Source: Aedes albopictus (lineage: Eukaryota; Arthropoda; Insecta; Diptera; Culicidae). Taken from it: a stretch of 64,000 nucleotides of DNA. Position 1 is the first letter of the stretch, and every line of letters begins with the position of its first letter. The stretch lies in the NCBI RefSeq assembly GCF_035046485.1, contig NC_085137.1:2953977-3017976 (forward strand), read 5' to 3'. This document shows, piece after piece, positions 1-9,222 of the stretch. A program made the position numbers and the translations under genes. The notes beneath the pieces were generated by a model. The model was not told the origin of the DNA. It saw only the letters and a list, made by a program, of their open reading frames with translations, and ran no database searches.

Positions 1-726
1 TTTATTGAAGTGGTTTTACTATTTATTTATTTTTTATTACCTTCCTTTTTTGTTTGTGGTTAATTGAGATATCTCTTTTTTTTTCGATCATTATGATGTG
101 TGATGATGTCACCTATCAAACTGCGTCTTGTGTCAAAAATAACTTTACTAACAAGCATTGCCAAGACAGTTTAAGCTAGGCTAAACGTCGCGTTCAGTTC
201 ATTTCTGTGTGAAATGGACTAAAGATTTCTGCTTCCTAACGAAGTGGAGACGCGCGATAGGATTTTCTGTTTAGCTTGTTTTCGCGTGGAAAGTGCTCGA
301 CCCAAACACTGTTAATATTCCCTGAAAATGACGCGAATGTGGAGACGATTTCAATGGGATTTTTTCGCGTGTGCATCGTTCATCGTAAAACAAAACAAGA
401 ATCGATCCGTTGATTGTAACAATTTGTTTACCAAGACAAAAACCCTAATGCATCTTCCCTTCCCATATCCAAACTCCTAGTGATTTCTCGTAGTAACGCA
501 GAGAATTCCTCGGTTATTGGCCTAAGCGAGATTCACGTCATCACTGCCTTCCCTATCCTCAATTGACCTGCATTCGGACGTTTCCGGCGCTGGTATTGCA
601 TATTGAAAAGTATTGGGATTCCAGCATTTACACAATAAGGAGAGAGCTAGTCCCAAGCATCACCTGTTGGTTCTTTGTGTAAATGCAGTTGTCCTTGCAA
701 TAACAGAGGAGCCACCGCGGGCGGTC
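1..726. other. AT-rich DNA, nothing recognised
   Basis: No reading frame with coding character, tRNA or clear repeat boundary is visible. The stretch around 190-310 is less AT-rich and contains CpG-rich words, but no start codon plus splice signal stands out. Confidence 0.5.
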
Positions 727-752
727 ATTCATGCTCATGCTCATGCTCATAT
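727..752. repeat. CATGCT microsatellite
   Basis: Three and a half copies of the hexamer CATGCT in a row. A short simple repeat with no visible gene context. Confidence 0.8.
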
Positions 753-772
753 GTAAGGGCAAATTTTCAATG

Positions 773-1060
773 TTACGCGCCCACGTAAGCATAAGCATTA
801 ATATCTGTTTGACCTTGAACCAGCAATGTGCATGCTTTGCCTTTCTCGTACACTAAAGTGTACTGAAAGAATCGATGTTCATTAAAATTAAATTTTCGGA
901 TTTTAGCACGAATCGAACAGGAATTTATCGCATTGTTGACTATCAATAATGGTTCGGATGTATCAAGGCATTCTGGAGTTATGGCCATCTTTGTGATCCG
1001 AACTGGTTACCTGAACCAAGCCCCATCATATAACACATCAAACTGCGCCGATTTTTGTAG
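773..1060. repeat. Fragment of a dispersed mosquito repeat (TTTCTCGTAC family)
   Basis: The word TTTGCCTTTCTCGTAC near 836 and the later text about 950-1050 (a 'ggttcgga...ttctggagttatggcc' pattern followed by 'cacatcaaactgc') match in order the repeat at 12988-13975. This is a diverged partial copy without the internal tandem units. The 71-codon minus-strand frame here is a by-product of the repeat. Confidence 0.55.
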
Positions 1061-1119
1061 TTCTTAGCATTGTTGACGAGTTTTGTGCGAAAATCAACAT
1101 TGGATACCATAAATCCCAC

Positions 1120-2100
1120 AATGTCGGTCCAAAATTCAAAATGGTGGCCTAATATTCAAGATGGCGGCTCAAAATTTAAGATGGCTGCTGTTTAATAGAG
1201 TTTTTCGCTCTGTAACCATGCAATAAGGGTATATTTGGAATGGGGAAGATGTCTGGAGTCCAAAAATAGTGGCCAGAATAATCAATATGGGTATCTTTAG
1301 ATGTCTGGAGTCCAAAAATGGCGATCAGAATATCCAAGATTGCGGTCTAAAATCCTTGATAACAGCTAAAAATTTAAGCTGTGTAATGGAGTTTTGGGCG
1401 CTAAAACCGTGCATTATAGGCATATGGTATGGGAAACATGCCTGAAGTAAAAAAAATGGCTACAATAGTATTCCAGATGGCGGTCTGGGATCCAAGATGG
1501 TGATTCAAAATTCATGATTGCAACTCTTTAGAGGAGTTTGATACTCTAAAGCCACGCAATATGGGTATATTTGGTATAAGGAAGTAGTCCGGCCGGTGCC
1601 AAAGAATGGCAAACATAATATTCAAGACGGCGGTTCAAAATCCAAGATGGCGGCTCAAAATCATGTAAGATGGCGGCTATTCAATAAAGTTTAGTTCAAG
1701 GCCTAATGGAGTCAAAATACCGTGACCATTATACCGAAGATAATCTGCAGTGATTCATAATTCAAGACGCCTCTCAAATCATGCAATACAGGTATATTTG
1801 GTACAAGGAAAATGTTCGCAGTTTAAAAATGGAGACAAAATTCAAGATGGCGGCTGTTTTAGGTTTTGGAGTCAAGGGTAAATTATCAGTCAATATGGGT
1901 CCGAAAATAGCGACCGGAATATCCGAGATGGCGGCCTAAATTCAAAGGTGGTGTCCCAAAACTCAAAATGGCAGCTGTTTATGGAGTTTTTGGCTCTATT
2001 TGGTATATTTGGTATGACGACGATGTGTAGAGTCCAAAAAATGGCTACAATAATATCCAAGATGGCAGCTAAAAATTAAAGATGGAGCCAGATACCCTAT
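1120..2100. repeat. Diverged tandem repeat with 'aagatggcgg' motif
   Basis: Phrases such as AAGATGGCGGCT, 'ggagtccaaaaatggc' and 'gggtatatttggtat' recur about every 190-200 bases in the same order, roughly five times, with heavy divergence. It behaves like an old satellite or the internal repeat of a transposon. A smaller relic of the same text lies at 21930-22140. Confidence 0.6.
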
Positions 2101-3560
2101 ATGATTTCTTCTGTCGTGAAATGGATTTTTTTAACGGACGCCATCAAGATGTAAATTCAGTTTTGTTGAAATGGGTTTTCGAAGGCACGAGAAAGGCGCC
2201 ATCATCGCATGGTGAAATAATTACGGTTTTAAAGTAGGAATTCAGCATTGTGAATGCAAATAGATTCGTTACCAGTGTGTGAACGATAAGCCTAAGTTAA
2301 AATTCACAAATTGCTGTTTTTGCTGCGCACCAGGAGAGCTAGAAGATCGGAGTGAAAACAACTGAAGTTTGTCCTATTGCTGAATTGTAGCGCTTGTAGT
2401 GCAGTAGTTCGGCTTTTATTGCTGCATAGTAACAGCACGCTATTTCACCTTTTCTGGCAAAAAAATGGCATTATATCTGCATAAAATGATTGCAGTAATT
2501 GCGCATGTAGTGCTACAAGAATGCCGCATTTCAGTGCTTACTGGTTGCTTGGGTGTTGTAGTACTGCACGACGTGCACGACGGTACACGATCTGAAACCT
2601 TTGCATACAACATTTTTTTTGAAGAAAATTCCATTTGATAAGCTTAAAATGTTGCTTGTCACGGTTTCAGGTAACTGCCTCTTCTCCATAAATAATTATG
2701 ACCCTTGTTTTACAAATTTCAGCATCATACGTCAAAAATGGAGGTTAAATAATATTACATCGAATTCGATTACGTGTCAAACACTAAACTATTAGGTGTG
2801 ATGTGGTTTTCTTACTCACATACCAGATTATCTACCATGTACAGCAGGTTCAATCAAGCCATTTGGCTCTATGCAATCCTTGATTGATTGATTGGTTTAT
2901 TAAAACTTCAGGTTCCCGTAGAATGGTTTTCACTTGGTTCATCCCAATGGCCAAACAGACTAGGAACAATGAGTACGGCGTAGGTATAGTGGGATGGTTT
3001 TTTTTTATCAGCTTATCGTTCATGTTCAATCCAATTTCAATTTCTTTTACCCTCGTTTTCGTCACTATAGTAGTGCGCTCACATCTAAAATATGTAGCAC
3101 AACATGATCAATACCCGTTGTCAATCATGGCGGTACAGGTACCAGCTTAGCCAAGGAACACCGAGGGCTGATGAGATGCTGCCAGCAGGATATCAAATTA
3201 AAAATTTAGCAAAAATCACGTTTTATTACACAATGCCAATGATCCGCACGTTGCTCTGAGATAGCGTGGATTTACCATCCATCCACACCGCATGCTGGCA
3301 GGCGCTGATCATGTCCTGCTGTTCACTACTGTGTCAAATTAAAACTAATTTGCTGATTAATTTATAAAATAAATTGTCTCAGACCACCAGATCCGAGGGA
3401 GTGAAACGGTGAAGGAAAAAGTCAAGTCTTTTATTGAAAAATGTAAATTGAGATTCGTAGGCAAGCAGTGAAGAGTGCTAATATTCAACGGACGTCAATG
3501 ATAAAATATAAGACAAATATGTGTACCTATTTTATTTTGCAATTAATGAATCAAAATTAA
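2101..3560. other. Non-coding DNA with a short AATC tail
   Basis: No gene recognised. A run of TTGATTGATTGATTGG at about 2880-2896 reads on the minus strand as the (AATC)n tail of a non-LTR retroelement, but no coding remnant is attached that I can identify. Around 3170-3350 there are short inverted words but no clear TIR pair. Confidence 0.4.
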
Positions 3561-3564
3561 TAAA

Positions 3565-4316
3565 TTATGCTGGTAGTCGTAAATGGCGTTTAGCGTCGAG
3601 TAAAAAAAACAACAGAGTCACAGCGGACTTACCAGATAGGTAGGCATATTGATTCACATGAAGAGGCACGTTGGCCAGATGAACTTCACGGATGTGATGA
3701 TCCACAATGCGTTCTAAGCATTTCAGAAGAAAAGAGGTCAAACTGATAGGTCTGAAACTCTTTGCTTCTTCATACGACGCAGGACCCACTTTCGGAATAA
3801 ACTTCACAGTAATATCCCGCCAGGATTGGGGAATATGCCCTGTAGCAAAACTGCAAACAAGTATTTTTTTTTTTTGAAATGATCAAATCCCTTCTGAACC
3901 AAAATAGGATAAATCCCATCTGCCCCAGGAGATTTGTAAGGAGCAAAGCTATTAAGTGCCCACTCAATCGATTCTATAGTTACAATACTCCGAGCCGATG
4001 CCAGTGAATCATAACTACAAAAAAGACATCACGTTCATCCGAAGATGTAATATCCACACATCCAAGGAAGTGTGTGCTGAATAAGCATTCCAGAACTTCC
4101 TCATCAGAGGAAGTCAGATCGCCATTTGGCAAACGAAGTTCGTTCACCCGGAAATCCTTAGATTTCGCAAGGCTTTTGTTTAACCGACTGACTTCACTCA
4201 AGCTGGAAACATTTGTACAAAGGTTTTTCCAGCCGGATCGTTCAACAGACCGGAGAGCTTTTCTGTAGGCCTTGCGAGCCGACCTGAAAGCCTCTGAACC
4301 AGCCGAACGTCGTCTG
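3565..4316 (-). pseudogene. I/LOA-like non-LTR retrotransposon ORF2 fragment (pre-RT and start of RT)
   Basis: Read on the minus strand, this is a broken reverse transcriptase ORF. The part next to 4316 is rich in basic residues (AYRKALRSVERSGWK) and resembles the linker between endonuclease and RT. Further along come KSPGADGI, then FIPKVGPASYEEAKSFRPIS and LTSFLLKCLERIVDHH, which are RT finger/palm motifs of I- and LOA-clade LINEs. The frame is lost at several points and the element stops before the catalytic YADD region. The copia 3' LTR begins exactly at 4317, so the copia element was inserted into this LINE. A fused 184-codon frame over 3980-4534 joins LTR and LINE sequence and is a chimera. 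Clade assignment is by motif recognition only. Confidence 0.75.
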
Positions 4317-4570
4317 TGTTGGAACTTCCGACGGGGCAAGCTATGCGGCGGACCAGGATTGAGACCGGGAAGACGGGGAAACTTCGGAATCGGATATACA
4401 ACCGGGAACGACCGGGGTACTTCTTTACTTGAACGTGTTGTGTTTAATACTGAGTGTAGGGGTATATAAAAACGGGTTAATAATAAAGCACTCATCTGTC
4501 TCGCGCTCACAATTGTGAGATCATCGATGATCACAGTGGCGGCGGGTGGAAAACATCGCTCCCGCCAACA
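4317..4570 (-). repeat. Complete copia-type 3' LTR
   Basis: Read on the minus strand the 254-bp unit begins TGTTGGCGGGAG and ends GGAAGTTCCAACA, so it has TG...CA ends inside a six-base inverted repeat (TGTTGG/CCAACA). Its terminal 37 bases are identical to those at 5601-5637, next to the primer binding site, which identifies the pair as LTRs of one element. It lies downstream of the gag fragment in minus-strand order and is therefore the 3' LTR. Confidence 0.85.
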
Positions 4571-4657
4571 CTCCTCCTCGATGTTTAACCGCTAGCAGAC
4601 ACTGTGGTCTTCTTCCTCTCTCTCGTCTGATTCATTGGAATTCTCCGACTGTTCCGA

Positions 4658-5203
4658 TCATCGTTGCCACTCGTCAATCAATTTTTGCTTCACCAGCTCG
4701 ATGGTCAAATCTTCGTCCTTTCGGCTCTCTAGGGCTGTCACCAATCCACCATAAGAACTCGGAACGCTTCGCAGAATCATCGCGATCTTGAGTGACGAAT
4801 CCATCTGCTGCCCTGCACACTGCAGTCGGTCGAAAAGCTCTTCCAGCTCAAAGATATGCTTCTCCATCTCCTGTCCTTCGGTCATGTTCAGACTACAAAT
4901 CCGCTTGAGAAGTGACACCCGTGACGTCATAGTCGCCTTCTCATGATACTCCTTCAATTGTATCCATGCGTCCTTGGCCGTCGCAACATTTTTCACTAAA
5001 TTCATCTGGTTGTCAGATAAAAATAGCACAATCGTCGCCAGCGCCTTCTGGTTCCCTCTCTTCCAGCTAGAGGTAATCGGGTCTGGTTGTGGATCCTCAA
5101 TTACAAACCAGAAATCTTCGCGCATCAGCAACGCCTGCATTCTGATCCTCCACGTCGAATAATTACTGTTTGTCAACAGTGGAATCAAAATTTTCTCCGT
5201 CAT
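4658..5203 (-). pseudogene. Ty1/copia gag fragment
   Basis: The minus-strand frame encodes a copia-family gag N-terminal region: a start at MTEKILIPLL, the motif NYSTWRIRMQALL, then KDAWIQLKEYHEKATMTSR, SLLKRICSLNMTEGQEMEKH and IAMILRSVPSSYGGLVTALE. These are typical of the copia gag/UBN2 domain. I prefer the start at 5203 over the longer frame to 5314, because the 37 extra residues look like untranslated leader. The frame ends after KLIDEWQR, before the zinc knuckle expected in a full gag. Protease, integrase, RT and RNase H are all absent: only about 90 bases separate the stop from the 3' LTR. The element is internally deleted and cannot be autonomous. Confidence 0.85.
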
Positions 5204-5585
5204 TTTCTGTTTTTCTTTACCGTCACAAACAAGTTTCCGACACACTGTTTGTAAACAACAGTCCAACTCACGACTCTCTTCGAACCGGCAGTGGGGAACC
5301 AACTGACGAAACACTTCTCACTACGTTCAGGATACAAACACAATCACCGACAAAGTCTCACACATGTACCACACAACAGAAAGTCAACTTTTGTCCATCT
5401 TTTTCAGCTTTTAGTCAGCCAACTCTTCCGTTCACTCTCGGGACAGGGAACAATGTTTAAATCAAAAACGCCGAACGCATATCACACAGCCTAATTCTTT
5501 AGCTTTCCAGACAGCCAACTCTTCCGACTCGCACCGAATTGTCCTTAGCTTCCGACCCGCGGAGGACATTTATTACACTCGCGTC

Positions 5586-5600
5586 ACTGGGCCCATAACC
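5586..5600 (-). other. Copia primer binding site (internal tRNA-iMet type)
   Basis: Directly after the LTR end the minus strand reads GGTTATGGGCCCAGTG. This matches the Drosophila copia primer site, which pairs with an internal part of initiator tRNA-Met rather than with a tRNA 3' end. It fixes the orientation and the LTR boundary. Confidence 0.85.
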
Positions 5601-5637
5601 TGTTGGAACTTCCGACGGGGCAAGCTATGCGGCGGAC
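5601..5637 (-). repeat. 37-bp stump of the copia 5' LTR
   Basis: Identical to the first 37 bases of 4317-4570. The rest of the LTR is missing: at 5638 the sequence changes to an unrelated LINE fragment in the opposite orientation. The deletion removed the LTR promoter and the original target-site duplicate on this side. Confidence 0.85.
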
Positions 5638-6480
5638 ATAGACACTAGCACATAGGAGATAGACAGGCTGCTATTAAAGCACTTGCTTCGGCCAACTGCA
5701 TGTCGAAGGTAGTTATCGCTTGTCGAACTCAAATCGAGGAGCTGAATTCAGCAAACGCTGTTCACCTTATATGGGGTACCTGGCCATTCTTCCATCGCTG
5801 GAAATGAATTGGCTGATGAGTTAGCTCGCACTGGAGCATCACATGATTTCATTGGCCCTGAGCCAGCTATTCCGGTATCGAAGTGTTGAATAAAGCTTCA
5901 GATTCACACCTGGGCTGCCACTCAACACAGACAATACTGGAATAGTTTGGAGTCATGTCGTCAAACCAAATTGTATTGTACTGAGCCATCTCCAAGGGTG
6001 GCGAAGTATCTTACAAATATGTCAAAGCAGAATTGCAGCATTCTGGTCAAAGCATTGACTGGCCACTGCCGACTCAGCTATCACATGGCAAATATTCGGC
6101 AAGCTGATTCATTTGCATGTGATAGCTGTGAATCCGATTATGGAACTTCGTATCATTTGATATGTAACTGTCCAGTTTTTGCGCAACTGCGTTTCCGAGT
6201 ATTCGGCAAACACTTATTAAGTGAAACTGACTTCAGAAACCTGAATCTTCAGGATATTCTGTTGTTCCTAACCCGCTGTGGTAAAGAGCTATAGGCTCTC
6301 TTTCGCTTTATGCGTTAATACAGTGCCCTTTTCAGGGCGCTGTTTGAACCCATTGTGGTACGCTTGTGCGTTAGTACCCTCTTCCAGGGTATTTTTCCTA
6401 TTCCCCTACCTGTCCCTATCCCCATCCAAATCCTTTTTCCTTCCTTTTTCCTCAGATAGATGATGAAATAGGCTATTATT
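5638..6480 (+). pseudogene. I/LOA-like LINE: RNase H and C-terminal region with 3' UTR
   Basis: From about 5660 the plus strand reads DRQAAIKALASANC, then a frame break in an extra G, then GHSSIAGNELADELARTGAS, the conserved C-terminal part of an RNase H domain. A clean frame at 5947-6294 follows with ALTGHCRLSYHMANI, CDSCESDYGTSYHLICNC and a stop after TRCGKEL; this Cys-rich tail is typical of I- and LOA-clade ORF2 proteins. The GC-rich 3' UTR runs to about 6480. The element is cut at 5638 by the copia stump. It is in the opposite orientation to the RT fragment at 3565-4316, so the two are not simply halves of one copy unless an inversion took place. Confidence 0.8.
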
Positions 6481-6529
6481 TTGGCGATGGCACAAATGTC
6501 CCAAATGGAGGATAACGTGCCTCTGGAGC

Positions 6530-7152
6530 CGGCCTTCTGATACCTGATAACTATTTCTCAACGGGCCTTATCTGCGGGAAATTTAGAGGATTCATTGCCT
6601 ATTCCACAAATTGAACATTGTTTTCTTCATACCAGTCAAAGGTGTCACGCGCATAGTGGCAGGACACCAAATCCGGCCATAGTAATGTAGGACCTTCGTG
6701 CTTTCAGATGAGTGGCAGAATAACTTTCTGAAGACATTCCTTCCGGTATATTTCGACATTCATACTTGGAACGGTGAAGAAAGGTGACGATTTCATACCA
6801 CATTGACAAACTGCTTGCCAAACCAACACATTTTCCCAATTTTTTCGCATAAAATCGATTTCTCCTAATTCGACTAAGCCCGAGTTTTCACATAATCCTC
6901 CAGAATTCGACTGCGTTTTGGACATTTCTGTTTTGGGTAGGTCTTCAGGGAATTACGCTCCTTGGCGCGCTCAACAGTCGTTCCACACTTTTTTGCGTAA
7001 TCTCTGCTGGATACCTCCTATTTTCCTTTAACGATTTTGCAAATATTGATGCCTAAATTTGACTTGGACGCACCTGTGTTTTTTTGCCGCGTCCGGGTAA
7101 GTGTTTCAGTGTGTTATGCATACCGAATCGTTTGATAGCATTTTGCACAACG
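6530..7152 (-). pseudogene. Tc1/mariner transposase relic
   Basis: Translated in pieces on the minus strand, this reads as a Tc1/mariner-type transposase. Near 7000-7150 there is a helix-turn-helix-like part with TIRYA and TLTRTRQ; then RDYAKKCGTTVERA and YPKQKCPKRSR. The catalytic half has ENVLVWQAVCQCGM, EIYRKECLQKVILPLI, a stop, then LLWPDLVSCHYA and NFPQIRPVEK. WPD...HY and RPVEK are typical of the DDE domain. At least four in-frame stops interrupt it. It is cut at 7153 by insertion of the Ty3-like LTR element. No TIRs were identified. Confidence 0.75.
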
Positions 7153-7376
7153 TGTAACAGCCACTCATCTGTACAAGCAAGAGATCATTATGGTAACTCC
7201 TCTCCGGGATCTGATGTACCACATACAGGGCATGGGAGCAAAACAAATGCCTACGGCAGTGTGAAATCAAATGTAAGATTGAAATGTATTGAATCTGAAA
7301 TTAAGTTAAAGTAAATCAACTTCAAAAGTGCAGCTTATTCTACTCAACATGTATGCAACCGAACATGTGCGTTACA
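7153..7376 (+). repeat. 5' LTR of the Ty3-like element
   Basis: A 224-bp unit starting TGTAACAGCC and ending GTTACA, with TG...CA ends within TGTAAC/GTTACA inverted hexamers. It is followed after three bases by the primer binding site. Confidence 0.85.
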
Positions 7377-7379
7377 ACG

Positions 7380-7397
7380 TGGGGGCTCAACCGGGAT
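7380..7397 (+). other. Primer binding site, tRNA-Pro type
   Basis: TGGGGGCTCAACCGGGAT differs at two positions from the well-known proline-tRNA primer site TGGGGGCTCGTCCGGGAT. It lies three bases after the LTR end, where a PBS is expected. Confidence 0.75.
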
Positions 7398-8534
7398 GTT
7401 TTCCAAACTATAATTTCAATATTCTGTGCCGAGATACCATAACAGGAATAACAACAGTGCGGGTAACTTCCTGCCATCTCAAACGCGTAGCTATGAATTG
7501 GGCACCAATCGAAGATGGCAAAACAATCATCAAAGGCCATACCTACCCTTATACGTTCCCCAAAGTTCGATGGAAATATTTACACGGAACCAGAAATCAA
7601 CCCAAATATAAGTTCTTTTCACCTATATCGGCTCTTCCGTGCGAGAACCCAAATTTGGCTATACCGCGTTAAAGCTCTGAGTGGGTAGTTTCCGTTTGAT
7701 CCCGGCAGAAAATTGCAACCCATCGCAAAGTTCTTTCTACCTAGCGTCGACTTTCGAAGTACCCTAGTGGGTTGAAATAATCCCACTTTTGAGTAAACGG
7801 CAAAAAAAAAACAAATTTGGCTTCTCGCACGGACGTTATCGGCTAGATAGCTGCTTCTCGCTTTGTTTTTGACAACATTGCGAGCGGGAGAGCGAGAAAA
7901 CAACCCACTGCTGGGTAAAAAGTTCAAGCGGTTTACTTAATTTTGCGTTCTTTTAACGTATTTTTTAGGTAATCTGTTTTTTCCGTGTATAATTATCCAG
8001 CACCATAGTTCCTGAAGGATTTAGAAACGTACATTGCCAGGCTCAGGCGGAACTACTTCGTACCAAGGTCATCTCTTATTGATATATTCCGATCCTGCCT
8101 GGAGAAAGACGGCATCGTATGGATGTCTACGTTTGGCTTCAAATACCAATGTTTCGAAGAACTAGCAAACGCTTTTCTGCAAAGATTTTGGGGTGCAACT
8201 GTTCAGCGACATATCCTAGATCAATTCCACTATGGGACCTATCGGCAGCGAGCAGACAGGTCCAAAATGTCGAACTACTACTTTAGCAATCCTACGACGA
8301 ATGATGCAAGTGACACATCCACCAACGGATTCGTATTTCATCGCAACGATGGGTTATCACTTCCCATTTCACATTCAACAGAAAATGAAACAAATGCAAA
8401 CCACCGAAGAAGTATACTTGTACCTACTAGAAGAGGATCGCATTAGAAATTATTGTATGCAGCTTTATCGGTTACGATGTGAACGTTTGGCTGAAACTCA
8501 GGATGATATGGCAATTGGGTTTTTAAATTAAGAA
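7398..8534 (+). pseudogene. Broken gag-like region
   Basis: Right after the PBS a Gln/Asn-rich N-terminal part (RYHNRNNNSAGNFLPSQTR, then RPYLPLYVPQSSMEIF) is open in one frame. A roughly 340-base AT-rich non-coding block (about 7650-7990) interrupts it and may be a nested MITE. Coding resumes at about 8005 with DLETYIARLRRNYFVP, KYQCFEELANAFLQRFWG and QRHILDQFHYGTYR, the style of an insect retroelement capsid. A frame change near 8290 leads to YFIATMGYHFPFHIQQKMKQ and EEVYLYLLEEDRIRNYC. No zinc knuckle or pol domain follows. The capsid identification is by style only. Confidence 0.6.
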
Positions 8535-9011
8535 AAATGTATCGATTTTTTGATTTTATACGAAAGAGCACCTTTTTCTGAACCACTATGATTTTTTTCA
8601 GATTTTTAGAACTTTATTTTGGTACCTGAAATCAATTTCAAAGAGATTTTTTAAAATCACCTTTTGACAGCTGGGTAGCTGTTTGACAGCTCCACTCAGT
8701 ACAAAATGCGAAGAGGGGTGATTCGACAAATCGCTCCCATACAAACTTCAATTTCATTTTTAAATAGGTTCCCGAGCACCAAAATTCATGAAAATTTGGA
8801 TTTCGGCTCAGTTTTGCATGCAGATTCAGAATATGGAATTATTTCAACACCGCTAAAGAAGCCAATTGACGAGGACAACAAAACGCGTATCAGTAACTCT
8901 TCGGCAGATTCCGAAGCTGACGCAGACAACACTGATGAAAACATCGTCGATAGTAGTGGAATGGGTACAACTGCTAGAAGAGAAAATCATCGCAGTTGTA
9001 GCCGGGGGACA

Positions 9012-9222
9012 TGTAACAGCCACTCATCTGTACAAGCAAGAGATCATTATGGTAACTCCTCTCCGGGATCTGATGTACCACATAGAGGGCATGGGAGCAA
9101 AACAAATGCCTACGGCAGTGTGAAATCAAATGTAAGATTGAAATGTATTGAATCTGAAATTAAGTTAAAATAAATCAACTTCAAAAGTGCAGCTTATTCT
9201 ACTCAACATGTATGCAACCGAA
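9012..9222 (+). repeat. 3' LTR of the Ty3-like element, end truncated
   Basis: Matches the left LTR from TGTAACAGCC through GCAACCGAA with two substitutions, then departs, losing the last 13 bases. The plus-strand frame at 8706-9173 runs into it and is mostly LTR sequence in its C-terminal third. Confidence 0.85.

Larger units (their letters stand above)
7153..9222 (+). mobile_element. Internally deleted Ty3/gypsy-like LTR element
   Basis: Two direct repeats, 7153-7376 and 9012-9222, bound the unit. They begin TGTAACAGCC, and the complete left copy ends GCGTTACA. Over 211 shared bases I count two differences, so the insertion is fairly young. A proline-tRNA type primer site follows the left LTR, gag-like remnants follow that, and a G-run (CCGGGGGACA) precedes the right LTR as a possible polypurine tract. 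Pol is absent. The right LTR lacks its last 13 bases, so no target-site duplication can be checked. It is inserted in the mariner relic. Confidence 0.8.

Noticed and set aside
3980..4534. 184-codon minus-strand protein
   Set aside because: Chimera of a copia LTR and a LINE fragment across an insertion junction.
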